Translations under genes and position numbers: made by a program
Assembly (NCBI RefSeq): GCF_035573695.1
Contig: NZ_CP121694.1
Location: 1,278,501-1,342,500 of the forward strand
Origin: Metallumcola ferriviriculae
GTDB taxonomy: Bacteria; Bacillota; JADQBR01
DNA length: 64,000 nucleotides
Reading direction: 5' to 3'
Notes under the pieces: model-generated
What the model was told of the DNA's origin: nothing
Databases searched by the model: none
Seen by the model: the letters and a program-made list of their open reading frames with translations, nothing else
Shown: piece after piece, positions 9,529 through 18,909 of the stretch
Position numbering within the stretch: the first letter of the stretch is position 1
Layout: each line of letters begins with the position of its first letter

Positions 9529-9611
9529 GTATTTCACCTCCATCTAAGCAGTAATATTTGTAATGTTATGAATTTTAACACTATTATATTTAGGGATATA
9601 AGACTTAAAGC

Positions 9612-11036
9612 TTAATTTCTTAAATTATCTGCATCAATTCCATATTTTTTTAATTTATAATGCAGTCGTTGTCTGGTGATCTTGAGTATTTTTGCAGCAT
9701 TTGTAATATTGCCTAAAGATGTTTCTAGGGCATCTATTATCACTTTTCTTTCCAAATTACTCATAATATTATCTAATGATTCCGGATTTCCTATCCGTAT
9801 ATTGGGTAATTTATGTTTAATTTTACTAGGACTTTCTTTGTTTATCACTTCATTAAAATAGATAGGTAAATCTTTAGTTTCAATAATTCCCCGGTCCACA
9901 TAATTTATTGAGGATTCGATAACATGTTGAAGCTCCCTTACATTGCCGGGCCAATCATACTTTTCAAAGAGATTTTTAACTTCTGTAGATACACCTGTTA
10001 GATGCTTATTCATTTTTTTATTATATTTATCTATAAAATATTTGATGTACAGCGGGATATCATTTTTTCTTTTTTTCAAGGGGATTAGCTTAATGCTGAC
10101 TACGTTTAGCCTATAAAATAAATCTTCTCTAAGTTGTCGTTTTGCCACAGCTGCTAAGGGGTCAATATTCATTGCTGCTATGATCCTTACATCTACTTTC
10201 CTATCTCTATGATCCCCTATCCTTAGAACCGTGCCTTCTTGTAAGACTCTTAATAGTTTTGCCTGTAAATTAATAGGCATCGAATTTATTTCATCTAAGA
10301 ATAACGTACCTCCATTTGCTAATTCAAACAAGCCTGGTTTATCCTCAGCTCCAGTGAAACCCCCTTTTACAGAACCAAACAGAATAAATTCGAATAGGGC
10401 TTCGGGTAAAGCTGCACAATTTTGAGCAACAAAGGGCTGCTTACTCCTATTGCTATAATTATGAATGGATTGAGCGTACAATTCTTTTCCGGTACCTGTT
10501 TCCCCATATACTAAAACTGAAGAGGAATTATTAGCTATTTTTTTTACTCTTTCAATATTATCTAACATATCTTCATTACAGGTAATTATGTCATCAAGAG
10601 CAAATTTAGCGGTGAATCCACCACTTTTTTTGTTAGTTTTTTTAATATTATCTCTATTAGAAGTAAAATTCTCTTGGATCTTAGTAACATCTTTTGATAT
10701 TTCCACAGCTCCCAACACTCTACCTTTTTTAATAATTGGAAGTACTAAATTATTACATACCATGTATTTGCCTTTCCAGTCTTTGAAGCTTTGTCTTTCC
10801 GTATAGATAGCTTTTCTTTCTTTTATGCAGTTAATTACGGTGCTTTTTTCGGGCGAAAATGTAGGGAATACCTCCAAAATATGTTTGCCAATTATGCTTT
10901 CAAAATCCCTTTTTGATGAATCCTCGTTAAATAATGGATTATTTCTTAAAGAATACAATATTTTGCCATTATTATCCATTATAGTAATGGCATCTATGAA
11001 TTCTAAGCCTCTATTTCCAAAAAAATTATCTATCAT
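9612..11036 (-). CDS. Sigma-54-dependent enhancer-binding activator with PAS sensor domain
   Basis: The 474-residue protein has three parts. An N-terminal PAS domain (~8-115) is followed by a sigma-54 AAA+ domain with Walker A 'GETGTGKE' (178-185), the loop motif 'GGFTGA' (225-230; the usual GAFTGA with A to G at position 2) and Walker B 'GGTLFLDE' (242-249). A Fis-type helix-turn-helix near 430-470 ends it ('ITNAAKILKITRQRLHYKL'). It is transcribed away from the opine/ABC-transporter operon, and a textbook -24/-12 promoter precedes that operon, so it most likely activates it on sensing a small molecule through PAS. The start has the ribosome site TAGGAGAG. Confidence 0.93.
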   Translation of the reverse strand: MIDNFFGNRGLEFIDAITIMDNNGKILYSLRNNPLFNEDSSKRDFESIIGKHILEVFPTFSPEKSTVINCIKERKAIYTERQSFKDWKGKYMVCNNLVLPIIKKGRVLGAVEISKDVTKIQENFTSNRDNIKKTNKKSGGFTAKFALDDIITCNEDMLDNIERVKKIANNSSSVLVYGETGTGKELYAQSIHNYSNRSKQPFVAQNCAALPEALFEFILFGSVKGGFTGAEDKPGLFELANGGTLFLDEINSMPINLQAKLLRVLQEGTVLRIGDHRDRKVDVRIIAAMNIDPLAAVAKRQLREDLFYRLNVVSIKLIPLKKRKNDIPLYIKYFIDKYNKKMNKHLTGVSTEVKNLFEKYDWPGNVRELQHVIESSINYVDRGIIETKDLPIYFNEVINKESPSKIKHKLPNIRIGNPESLDNIMSNLERKVIIDALETSLGNITNAAKILKITRQRLHYKLKKYGIDADNLRN

Positions 11037-11278
11037 TGTAATTCTCTCCTAGCTAAGAAAATAATTCTTGAGAGATTCAGGGGTACACCTACAGATGTAA
11101 ATTCAACGTATCTTTGTTAATCTCCTTCTTAAAGCTCATTCTAAGAGGTAATGTACATGCTGGATTCTTTTCTGAGGCGAAATTAGTTGACAGCTTTTTT
11201 GCGACAAATTTTATTACAGAGGTGTAAGACAAACTGTCATATTTACTAGAAATATACCAGTTTCTCTTACTTTCGGTA

Positions 11279-11296
11279 TTGGCATTGGTTTTGCAA
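11279..11296 (+). promoter_or_regulatory. Sigma-54 (-24/-12) promoter of the opine-dehydrogenase operon
   Basis: The sequence TTGGCATTGGTTTTGCAA has the invariant GG (11281-11282) and GC (11293-11294) exactly 10 bases apart. This matches TTGGCA-N5-TTGCA for RpoN. It ends 46 bp before the ATG at 11343, leaving room for a start site near 11305. The divergent gene encodes a sigma-54 activator. No clear duplicated activator-binding palindrome was identified in 11037-11278. Confidence 0.82.
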
Positions 11297-11342
11297 CTAT
11301 TCGCTGTTAAGAATATTGTGAAAAAAGGGTAGGTGAATATTA

Positions 11343-12422
11343 ATGAAAGTAGCAGTATTAGGTTCTGGAAACGGTGGATGTGCGGTAGCATTTCGATGGG
11401 CGAAAGACGGCCACGATGTCTTTTTGTTTGATTTTGAAGATTTTCCCGATAATATAGACGCAATCTCAAAGAATGGCGGAATATATTCGGAAGGTCAACT
11501 GAAAGGATTTACAAAAGTAAAATACGCCGGGCATGATATTAGATGTACTGTAGATGAAGCAGATATTATATTTGCAGTTGGTCCTGCTTATAGTACCGAA
11601 GCTTTTGCAAAGGTTGTTAAGCCCTACTTAAAGCCAGGTCAAACAATTATAGTGTGTCCAGGTTCTTGTGGCGGGGCGATAGTATTTAAAAACGCATTAG
11701 GTTTAAATTTAGAGGATGAGAAATATATCATTGCAGAAACTAGCACCCTTCCATATGCTGTACGAGTAACAGAACCAGGAAAAATAAGAATTTTCCTGGA
11801 ATTAAAAGGCGGGGTATATTTAGCAGCTTTACCAAGCAAGAATACTGAAGATGTGTATAAATTAGCAAAAGATGTTTTTCCGATGTTAGAGCCAGCAAAA
11901 AATGTCTTTCAGACTACCTTGCAAAATGGAAATCCAGTTATTCATCCTGCCGTAGTTTTGTTAAATGCAGGATTGGTTGATAGAACAAATGGAGACTTCT
12001 ATTTTTACGAGGAAGGGGTAACTAAAGCAGTTGGGAGGCTTATAGAAGGATTAGACAATGAAAGAATAGCTTTAGGGAAAGAACTGGGTTTAGATATTCT
12101 AGCAGAGCCTGTAATAGGCATAAAAGAAGGATACATGCAAGAAGCAACTTACGATAGGGGGTATATCGAAGCTGACGGTTTCAAAGGAATTAAGGCTTTG
12201 TCAAGTTTAGATAGTAGATTTTTTAATGAAGATGTAGCGTTCGGATTGGTATTTATGAGCGAGTTAGGAAAGCGGGTTGGAGTAAAAACGCCTACGATGG
12301 ATGCAGTTATAGAAATAGCTTCAGTAATAATGAGAAGAGACTACAGAAAAGCAGGAGAAAGAACACCTAAAACGCTGGGGCTAGACAATTATAGTATCAG
12401 CGAAATAATGAGGATATTATAA
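11343..12422 (+). CDS. NAD/NADP octopine/nopaline (opine) dehydrogenase family protein
   Basis: The 359-residue protein has an N-terminal Rossmann fold ('VLGSGNGGCAVAFRW', dinucleotide motif GxGxxG at residues 7-12). A C-terminal helical domain follows, with the family's conserved 'NPVIHPAVVLLNAG' segment near 198-211. Opine dehydrogenases reversibly join an amino acid to a 2-oxo acid by reductive amination; a catabolic role would release amino acid plus keto acid. It is the first gene behind the sigma-54 promoter. The neighbouring importer and saccharopine-dehydrogenase-like enzyme suggest uptake and breakdown of an N-carboxyalkyl amino acid. The exact substrate is inference. Confidence 0.88.
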   Translation: MKVAVLGSGNGGCAVAFRWAKDGHDVFLFDFEDFPDNIDAISKNGGIYSEGQLKGFTKVKYAGHDIRCTVDEADIIFAVGPAYSTEAFAKVVKPYLKPGQTIIVCPGSCGGAIVFKNALGLNLEDEKYIIAETSTLPYAVRVTEPGKIRIFLELKGGVYLAALPSKNTEDVYKLAKDVFPMLEPAKNVFQTTLQNGNPVIHPAVVLLNAGLVDRTNGDFYFYEEGVTKAVGRLIEGLDNERIALGKELGLDILAEPVIGIKEGYMQEATYDRGYIEADGFKGIKALSSLDSRFFNEDVAFGLVFMSELGKRVGVKTPTMDAVIEIASVIMRRDYRKAGERTPKTLGLDNYSISEIMRIL

Positions 12423-12757
12423 GTTAAGTAGGGTAGGTATGTGAATGGGTAATAAGGAAACATGTTATAATATTCAAAATTGTCAAATAAAACACACAAT
12501 TAAAAAGGAAATGGTCGGAACAACAGAGAATATGAATTGGTAATACCAAGCTCGTACCAGTGGCATACCATGATTTTGAAGATGGTATCCGGATATAGGC
12601 AAATAGAATTATTTGTGTAGACTTTGAAAGGTTCCTTCATATCATGGAATGTTGGACAAGCGGACTGAACATCTTTTTGCAAGGGGGGGAAATGGCAATT
12701 GTTTTTGTAGTGTAGACACTATCATTAAAATAATAAAATCAAATGGAGGTCAAAAAA
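12423..12757 (+). other. 335-bp intergenic stretch inside the transport operon, with a small palindrome
   Basis: No convincing gene was found. A 6-bp inverted repeat TAGTGTAGACACTA lies at 12708-12721, 37 bp before the binding-protein start, and could be an operator or part of a leader. A weaker inverted repeat (ATACCA...TGGTAT) lies near 12566-12590. The length of the gap leaves room for a second promoter, but no good -24/-12 or -35/-10 pair was found. Confidence 0.4.
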
Positions 12758-13621
12758 ATGAAACGTTTTTATAAAATAACTATAACTTTACTTCTTGTGT
12801 TAGGGATTATGTTAGTTTTTACAGGGTGTAGCGGTAGTCAAGAAGATAGTGGGAAGAAGGAGAATAAGGAAGTAAGCCAGGCTGATGAAAAACAACCTAA
12901 TGAGGATAAAGAGGTTAAGACACTAGATAGAGTGAAGGAATCTGGCGTATTGCGGGTAGGGTTTGAAGGAACATATCAGCCTTTTAATTTCTTAGATGAT
13001 AATAATGAATACGCAGGATTTGATGTGGATGTAGCTAATGAGTTAGCAAAGAGATTAGGTGTCAAGGCTGAATTTACTGCTACTAAGTGGGAGAGTCTTA
13101 TTGGTGGGCTTAAAGCAGACAAATTTGACGCCATCATAGCACAAATGACAATCACAGAGGAAAGAAAGAAAAGTGTTGATTTTACTGATCCATATGTAGT
13201 CACAGGTTCGGTTTTACTCACAAGAGAAGATACAAATGATATAACTAAATTAGAAGATTTAAAAGGAAAGAAAGTTGGCGTCGGGGGAGGCACAACTTTT
13301 GAAGAGATAGCTAGAAGTGTTGAGGGCTCAGAGGTTGTCCTGTATAAAGCCGTTAGTGACTACATCCAAGATTTAGTTAATGGACGGTTAGATGTGATCA
13401 TTAATGATCAATTGTTAATGAGCTACAACATAAAAGAAGAAGGCCTCCCAATAAAAATCGCAAGCGACATTGTTAGAAAAGATGAGCTAGGTATGGCTAT
13501 AAAGAAAGGTAACCCTGAATTTGTCCAAGCGTTAAATGAAAACTTAGCAGCAATGGTTAAAGATGGCACATACGCTGAAATCTACAAAAAATGGTTGGGT
13601 TCAGAACCATTGATAAAATAA
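12758..13621 (+). CDS. Polar amino-acid ABC transporter, lipid-anchored substrate-binding protein
   Basis: The ~287-residue family-3 solute-binding protein has a lipoprotein signal peptide with lipobox 'FTGC' (Cys near residue 24), then an acidic linker. The binding domain includes the signature 'GFDVDVANELAKRLG' and ends 'YKKWLG'. The start at 12758 is chosen because GGAGG lies just before it; the earlier ATG at 12743 overlaps that ribosome site. It should capture an amino acid or opine-like compound outside the cell and deliver it to the permease and ATPase encoded downstream. It sits between the two dehydrogenase genes. Confidence 0.93.
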   Translation: MKRFYKITITLLLVLGIMLVFTGCSGSQEDSGKKENKEVSQADEKQPNEDKEVKTLDRVKESGVLRVGFEGTYQPFNFLDDNNEYAGFDVDVANELAKRLGVKAEFTATKWESLIGGLKADKFDAIIAQMTITEERKKSVDFTDPYVVTGSVLLTREDTNDITKLEDLKGKKVGVGGGTTFEEIARSVEGSEVVLYKAVSDYIQDLVNGRLDVIINDQLLMSYNIKEEGLPIKIASDIVRKDELGMAIKKGNPEFVQALNENLAAMVKDGTYAEIYKKWLGSEPLIK

Positions 13622-13642
13622 CATTTCAAGGAGGCATCACCG

Positions 13643-14794
13643 ATGGAAGTAGTTGTATTAGGAACTGGAATGATAGGTACAACCGTTGTTAGAGAACTTG
13701 TTAAGTATCAGAATATAGAGAAAGTCATTGCAGTGGACGGTTTTAGTGAAAATATTAATAAATGTCTGGCTGTTACAGATAACGCGAAAGCAGTTGGCAA
13801 GTTAGCTAATTTGCAAACAGAAGAAGATATTTTTGATGTATTAAAAGATGCTGATGTAGCCATTGCGTGTTTGCCTCATTCGTTAAGTCTACCGGCAATT
13901 AAGGCAGCAATTGCTGCTAAATGTAACTTAGTGGATTTAGTTGGTTCTAAGTACGAGGAAAAAATGAAGTTAGACAGTCTTGCTAAAGAAGCTGGAATAA
14001 TCGTTATACCGGGGTGTGGTGTAGCCCCGGGAATAACGAACTTTTTAGCAGCGCAAGGAATTGAAATGTTAGATGAAGCAGATGAGGCAGTAATGATTTG
14101 TGGAGGGATACCGAGACACCCATTACCTCCATTATGGTATCAAGTAGTATTTCGATTGGAAAGTGTGATGGGCCTTTATACTAGACCAGCTAAGGCGGCT
14201 GAAAATGGAGAAATTGTCACCTTACCGCCATTATCGGGACTTGAAGCGCTGAGTTTCCCTAGTCCTGTTGGTGAATGTGAAGCGGTGATAACCGATTCAC
14301 ATAGTACTGCATACACCCTCAAGGACAAAGTAAAAAAACTGTATGAGAAAACAGTCCGGTATTCTGGTCATTGGCACAAAATGTCTGTACTTGCTGAACT
14401 CGGATTTCTTGAAGAAGATTCCATTGAAGTGGATGGGAATTTAATAAGTCCAAAGCGGTTAACTGAGAAAATATTGGAACCAAAATTACGGGGGCAGTCT
14501 ATTGAAGATATTACTGTTTTACGAGTATTAACTAAAGGTAAAAAGAACGGTGTTAGCACAACACACATCTGGGAAATGGTAGATCTTTACGACCATGAAC
14601 GTAATATAACTTCAATGGCTAAAACAACGGCAATTCCAGCTATGCTATTGGCAAATTGGATTTTAAGCAAGAAAATTACTGAGACAGGAGTTGTTCCCGT
14701 AGAAAATATCATTATTGGTGACCGGTTTAACCCGTTCATAGAACAACTAGATAAATATGGTATTGAAATAAAATATCAAGAACAACAAAGTTAA
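13643..14794 (+). CDS. Saccharopine dehydrogenase family protein
   Basis: The 383-residue protein has an N-terminal Rossmann fold ('VVLGTGMIGTTVVREL') and the family segment 'GCGVAPGITNFLAAQG' around residues 127-142, followed by a C-terminal saccharopine-dehydrogenase-like domain. Members cleave or form N-(dicarboxyalkyl) amino acids with NAD(P). The ribosome site AAGGAGG is 9 bases upstream. Its position between the binding protein and permease genes implies a shared metabolite, probably an opine or saccharopine-like secondary amine. The direction of reaction and the real substrate cannot be read from sequence. Confidence 0.88.
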   Translation: MEVVVLGTGMIGTTVVRELVKYQNIEKVIAVDGFSENINKCLAVTDNAKAVGKLANLQTEEDIFDVLKDADVAIACLPHSLSLPAIKAAIAAKCNLVDLVGSKYEEKMKLDSLAKEAGIIVIPGCGVAPGITNFLAAQGIEMLDEADEAVMICGGIPRHPLPPLWYQVVFRLESVMGLYTRPAKAAENGEIVTLPPLSGLEALSFPSPVGECEAVITDSHSTAYTLKDKVKKLYEKTVRYSGHWHKMSVLAELGFLEEDSIEVDGNLISPKRLTEKILEPKLRGQSIEDITVLRVLTKGKKNGVSTTHIWEMVDLYDHERNITSMAKTTAIPAMLLANWILSKKITETGVVPVENIIIGDRFNPFIEQLDKYGIEIKYQEQQS

Positions 14795-14854
14795 ACATAC
14801 TATCAGTCTACTTTGTTAATACTTTTTTGCATAAAAATTTTATGGAGGGGTTTC

Positions 14855-15508
14855 ATGGATCTTTCAATAGTCATAAAATTTTTCCCAACACTATTAAATG
14901 CGACGATTATTACGATTATGCTAGCTGTAGTTTCAGTAGTTTTCGCATTAATATTGGGCTTCTTTTCGGCGCTAGCAAGAATTTCAAAAATAAAAATATT
15001 AAAAGCAATGGCATCCATATATATATCAGCTTTCCGCGGCACCCCTCTTCTAGTCCAAATCTTTGTGATTTACTATGGTTTGCCGCAGATAGATATTGCA
15101 ATTGATCCTATACCATCAGGTATCCTAGCGTTAAGTCTAAATGCAGGTTCCTATTTGTCTGAATCTTTTCGTGCGGCCATTTTAGCAGTTGATAAAGGTC
15201 AGATGGAAGCGGCAGTTTCTATGGGGATGACTTATGGGCAAGCAATGAGACGAGTCATCCTGCCGCAGAGCATTCGTATAGCTATTCCGACACTATCAAA
15301 CACATATATAATTTTGATAAAAGATACTTCATTGGTGTCTGTCATTACAGTCACGGAACTACTACAAATGTCTACCTTAATAATTGCCAAAACATTTGAA
15401 CCTTTAACAATTTATTTGATGGCAGCTGCAATCTATTGGGTTGTTATTACATTCTTCACTGTAGTACTGGATCATTTGGAGAAGAGAACATCAAGACATG
15501 TTGCTTAA
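14855..15508 (+). CDS. Amino-acid ABC transporter permease
   Basis: The ~217-residue inner-membrane protein of the HisM/GlnP type has about five transmembrane segments. The permease loop is visible as 'SFRGTPLLVQIFVIYYGLP' near the N-terminal third and 'EAAVSMGMTYGQAMRRVILP' (the EAA motif that contacts the ATPase) near residues 112-131. The start at 14855 follows TGGAGGGG. It should form the membrane channel together with the neighbouring ATPase and binding protein. Being single, it probably works as a homodimer. Confidence 0.93.
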   Translation: MDLSIVIKFFPTLLNATIITIMLAVVSVVFALILGFFSALARISKIKILKAMASIYISAFRGTPLLVQIFVIYYGLPQIDIAIDPIPSGILALSLNAGSYLSESFRAAILAVDKGQMEAAVSMGMTYGQAMRRVILPQSIRIAIPTLSNTYIILIKDTSLVSVITVTELLQMSTLIIAKTFEPLTIYLMAAAIYWVVITFFTVVLDHLEKRTSRHVA

Positions 15509-15566
15509 GAGCTTTGCTTTTATTCGACTCTAGCGAAATCGAATGCCGTTACAGGAGGTAAACCAT

Positions 15567-16322
15567 ATGGAAATAGTAAGTGTTAAAAACATAAGGAAGT
15601 CTTTTGATGATAATGTTGTACTAAAAGATATTAACCTCACTGTTGATAAAAGCGAAGTAGTAGTAATCATGGGACCTAGTGGCTCCGGCAAATCGACGTT
15701 ACTACGCTGTATGACATTTTTGGAAGAACCGGACAAGGGAATTGTGAAACTTGGTGAAAACGAGGTTGAAGCAGCAGTAAAACCAAATAAAAAAAGAAAG
15801 TCTTCAATAAGGCAATTACGCCAAAATACGGGCTTTGTTTTTCAACAGTTTAATTTGTTTCCCCATAGGACTGCCCTTGAAAACGTGATGGAAGGTCCAA
15901 TGATAATTAAAGACATGGACCGCAATAAAGCCAAGGAAAAAGCTATGACATTACTAGATAAAGTTGGGTTGGCAGATAAAGTGGATCATTATCCAGCTAA
16001 ACTCTCAGGAGGTCAACAACAAAGGGTTGCGATAGCCAGAGCCCTTTCTATGGAACCAATGGTAATGCTCTATGATGAGCCAACCTCAGCATTAGATCCA
16101 GAACTAGTGCGGGAAGTTCTTTTAGTTATGAAACAACTGGCTAAGGAAGGTATGACCATGATTGTTGTAACGCATGAAATGGGATTTGCAAAAGATGTAG
16201 CTGACCGGGTGATTTTTATGGATGAAGGCGTAATAGTGGAGGAAGGAAGTTCAGATCAGATGTTCAATAATCCTAAAGAGGAAAGAACTAAGCGATTTCT
16301 GAGAGATGTAAGTGAAGGATAA
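15567..16322 (+). CDS. Amino-acid ABC transporter ATP-binding protein
   Basis: The ~251-residue GlnQ/HisP-type ATPase has Walker A 'GPSGSGKST', Q-loop '[11 protein letters not shown]', signature '[15 protein letters not shown]', Walker B '[13 protein letters not shown]' and the H-switch 'VTHEMGFA'. The start at 15567 is preceded by AGGAGG; an ATG at 15543 in frame lacks one. It is the last gene of the operon and is followed by a strong hairpin at 16371-16403. It powers import of the amino-acid-like substrate. Confidence 0.95.
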   Translation: MEIVSVKNIRKSFDDNVVLKDINLTVDKSEVVVIMGPSGSGKSTLLRCMTFLEEPDKGIVKLGENEVEAAVKPNKKRKSSIRQLRQNTGFVFQQFNLFPHRTALENVMEGPMIIKDMDRNKAKEKAMTLLDKVGLADKVDHYPAKLSGGQQQRVAIARALSMEPMVMLYDEPTSALDPELVREVLLVMKQLAKEGMTMIVVTHEMGFAKDVADRVIFMDEGVIVEEGSSDQMFNNPKEERTKRFLRDVSEG

Positions 16323-16370
16323 GAGAAGCTGCTATTGCATATTTAGCAGGTACTGATTTGCGCTATAAAA

Positions 16371-16403
16371 GCGACACCCCTTGATACACCTAAGGGGTGT
16401 CGT
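16371..16403. terminator. Bidirectional terminator hairpin between the transporter and EPS clusters
   Basis: CGACACCCCTT (16372-16382) is complementary to AAGGGGTGTCG (16392-16402) across a 9-base loop, with flanking A-rich and T-rich bases on both sides. It separates two convergent operons. Confidence 0.8.
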
Positions 16404-16414
16404 TTATGCCCGGT

Positions 16415-17083
16415 TTATTTGTAATAATACTGGGAATCCTTTTTGTTTAGCTTGACCCGATTTAATACAACTCCAAGTACGGTTGCACCCGCTTGGGAAA
16501 AACGTGCCTTTACTTCTTTCGCAGAATCTATTCGGGTAGAGCGAGCATCTAATACAATAATCACGCCGTCTGCTTGTTTAGAAAGGACCAAAGCATCTGA
16601 AACTGCTAAAACAGGCGGGGAATCGATTAAAGTGTAATCGAATGTTTCCGTTGCCTCTGCCCAGAATTGTTTGGCAGTATTTGACGAAATTAGTTCAGAA
16701 GGGTTCGGGGGAATGGGCCCGCTGGTTAACACCCATAGCCCGTCTGTCACATTATGTGCCAGCTCTGGAATGCTTTTATTCTGCGATAGAATGTTGGTCA
16801 GGCCCGATGAATTATTAAGGTTGAAGAGTTTATGTAGGGAAGGTTTTCTTAAATCACAGTCAACTAGTAATACTTTTTTGTCAGTCTGGGCTAAGATAAA
16901 TGACAGATTTGCAGCAATTGTTGACTTGCCAACTCTGGGGTGTCCACTGGTGAAAAGCAAACAGCGACAAGGATGGTCCGCGCCGACAAAACTAAGATTG
17001 GTCCTTAAAGTCCGATAAGCCTCCGCAGTCAGTGAAGATGGATTGTCTTTAGTAACCAAGAGGGTATTATGAGTAGTAGCCAT
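16415..17083 (-). CDS. CpsD/CapB-type bacterial tyrosine autokinase
   Basis: The 222-residue cytoplasmic kinase has Walker A 'SGHPRVGKST', Walker A' 'VLLVDCDLRKPS', Walker B 'LIDSPP' and a C-terminal tyrosine cluster ('QYYYK'), the phosphorylation site that controls export-complex assembly. The start at 17083 (MATTH) follows AAGGAGG. It works with the Wzz-type membrane protein encoded just upstream on the same strand, which activates it, and with the PHP phosphatase, which reverses it. Together they control exopolysaccharide chain length and output. Confidence 0.93.
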   Translation of the reverse strand: MATTHNTLLVTKDNPSSLTAEAYRTLRTNLSFVGADHPCRCLLFTSGHPRVGKSTIAANLSFILAQTDKKVLLVDCDLRKPSLHKLFNLNNSSGLTNILSQNKSIPELAHNVTDGLWVLTSGPIPPNPSELISSNTAKQFWAEATETFDYTLIDSPPVLAVSDALVLSKQADGVIIVLDARSTRIDSAKEVKARFSQAGATVLGVVLNRVKLNKKDSQYYYK

Positions 17084-17114
17084 TCTATTATCCTCCTTGT
17101 ACAAAATAGGGTTA

Positions 17115-18107
17115 TCAATCGATAGAAATAGAATCTCGTTTAATTTGGGGAATCATCCCTAGTGTTGGTAGGACTAGATGATCGGCCACATCGTTGGGTG
17201 TCTTGATTTTATAATCAAGATGTTCTAGTAGAAATGCCAAGGGGATAAAAACTAACAACCCAAGGAAAAATGCGATGACGATGTTTAATATTTTTCTAGG
17301 TCTGATCGGCTCTAGCGGTAAAGATGCGGGTGATACTACAAGAATGCTGGCCTGGCCGAAATCCATCGATCCCGAAATCCGATTTTCAGCAATTTTCTCT
17401 GCAAGTAGGTCCATTGTCTGTTGTAGGCGACTAACTTCATTCATAAGGTTCGTTTTTTGCACTTGGCCTTCCAAAGATAAAAATGTACCCGCGGTGTTAT
17501 TGACCTTAGACAATCTACCGAGGGCAGAGTAGAGGTCCGTTTCAATAAGGGCGTATTGGTCTTTTAGGAAAGTTATGGATTGCTCCATTTGTTGTTGGTT
17601 AATTTCTGAAACGAATTTTATGTATTCTATGCTGATAGTATCCCCAAGGGTCTTGGCTAAAGTTGGCTTTGTAAATCTGGTTTTTAACAGAATGAGATTA
17701 GAATCTTTAATCACAGAAACATCGGTTAATTTCAATAGGGTTTTTAGATCTATATCTTCTAAGCCTATCCCCAAGTTATCTCTGACCCTTTGCATTAGGG
17801 CATCGCTAGTTAACAACCTTACGTGAGTTTGCATAGTCATTTCAGGAAGTTGCGACATACTACTAACGACTGCCTCTAAGCCTTGATTATCCACAATGCG
17901 GTCTCTAATTGATTGAACAGGGTGGGATACACGGAGTAGTACCCTTGCCTCGTAGACTGGGTTGAAGACATAAATATTAAGAGATACGCTAATAAGTATC
18001 GCCAATAAAACGCCAAGTATTATTATCCATTTTCTTTTCACTAATACTTTGAACAATGAACGTAAGTCTATGATTTGAATTTTAACCATTTCATTTTCTG
18101 TAGCCAT
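17115..18107 (-). CDS. Wzz/CpsC-type polysaccharide chain-length determinant
   Basis: The 330-residue protein has an N-terminal transmembrane segment (~31-52, 'WIIILGVLLAILISV') and a large extracytoplasmic part with coiled-coil character (~150-240). A second membrane segment lies at ~277-300, preceded by the proline-rich 'PASLPLEPIRPRK' that is diagnostic of the Wzz family. It partners the tyrosine kinase encoded 31 bp downstream. It sets polymer length during Wzy-dependent synthesis. Confidence 0.92.
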   Translation of the reverse strand: MATENEMVKIQIIDLRSLFKVLVKRKWIIILGVLLAILISVSLNIYVFNPVYEARVLLRVSHPVQSIRDRIVDNQGLEAVVSSMSQLPEMTMQTHVRLLTSDALMQRVRDNLGIGLEDIDLKTLLKLTDVSVIKDSNLILLKTRFTKPTLAKTLGDTISIEYIKFVSEINQQQMEQSITFLKDQYALIETDLYSALGRLSKVNNTAGTFLSLEGQVQKTNLMNEVSRLQQTMDLLAEKIAENRISGSMDFGQASILVVSPASLPLEPIRPRKILNIVIAFFLGLLVFIPLAFLLEHLDYKIKTPNDVADHLVLPTLGMIPQIKRDSISID

Positions 18108-18189
18108 AATCTTTTCAGCCCCTTAAATGATACTACTACGTGCCTTGATTTTCTAACTTACCAAATTCTCGTACTTATTATTAGTTATA

Positions 18190-18909
18190 TTAGGCTGTCC
18201 TGCCTTGTATTATTAATTTTGGGTTGTCCTTTAAAATGAGGTGCGCATCTTTTTCCCCTACAAGACATTTCAATCTTCGAATGGCCTTCCGCACGATAGA
18301 CATTCGTCGTCCCGGGCCGTGCATATCCGATGCCATAACATGAACTAATCGCTTACGCAGAAGAAACTCCGTAACTTTTTTAGTATCCCTGCCAAAGAGC
18401 CCCATCAGGCTACCTGCAGTAATTTGAACAAGTACCCCTCTTTTTACCAAATTTATTAGGATAGCAGGGTTTTGGGATATTTCTTGGTTTCGTTCAGGAT
18501 GGGCCAGTATCGGTGTTACTCCCAGCAGCTGCAAATCAAAAAGAATGGAATTAAGCTGCAAGGGAAGTTGCAGTTTGGGTAGTTCGACCAAGAGGTAGTT
18601 CCCGGTATTGTTTACCGTAAGTAACAATCCCATTGAGAATTGCTTTGTTAATTCGGGTACTAGGTAATATTCTGCGCCCGACAGCAGCTGCGCATCTATA
18701 CCATGCTGCAACAGAGTATGGTTTAAGCTGCTAGTAGCCTCCAAAATCATATTCTTTGAGTTTTCATATATTTCCGGTCTAACATGAGCTATGGCAACAA
18801 TCTGATTGAAACCAACCGATAAGGCTTGTTTTACTGCAAGTAGTGCCTCATGCTCATGGCAGACACCATCATCTAAGCCCGGCAATACATGGGCGTGAAG
18901 GTCAATCAA
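18190..18909 (-). CDS. CpsB/YwqE-type PHP-domain tyrosine-protein phosphatase
   Basis: The ~239-residue PHP metal-dependent phosphatase has the metal-binding motifs 'DLHAHVLPGLDDG' at its N-terminus, 'AHVRPEIY', 'LAHPERN' and 'ASDMHGPGRR' near the C-terminus. The preferred start is the TTG at 18909, which has AAGGGGGG upstream. It overlaps the end of the flippase gene by 8 bp, implying translational coupling. It removes phosphate from the CpsD-type kinase. Confidence 0.9.
   Translation of the reverse strand: MIDLHAHVLPGLDDGVCHEHEALLAVKQALSVGFNQIVAIAHVRPEIYENSKNMILEATSSLNHTLLQHGIDAQLLSGAEYYLVPELTKQFSMGLLLTVNNTGNYLLVELPKLQLPLQLNSILFDLQLLGVTPILAHPERNQEISQNPAILINLVKRGVLVQITAGSLMGLFGRDTKKVTEFLLRKRLVHVMASDMHGPGRRMSIVRKAIRRLKCLVGEKDAHLILKDNPKLIIQGRTA

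Noticed and set aside
12680-12725. Possible second sigma-54 promoter (TGGCAATTGTTTTTG) before the binding-protein gene
   Set aside because: The required GC is absent at the correct 10-base spacing after GG; only the T-rich middle resembles the motif.
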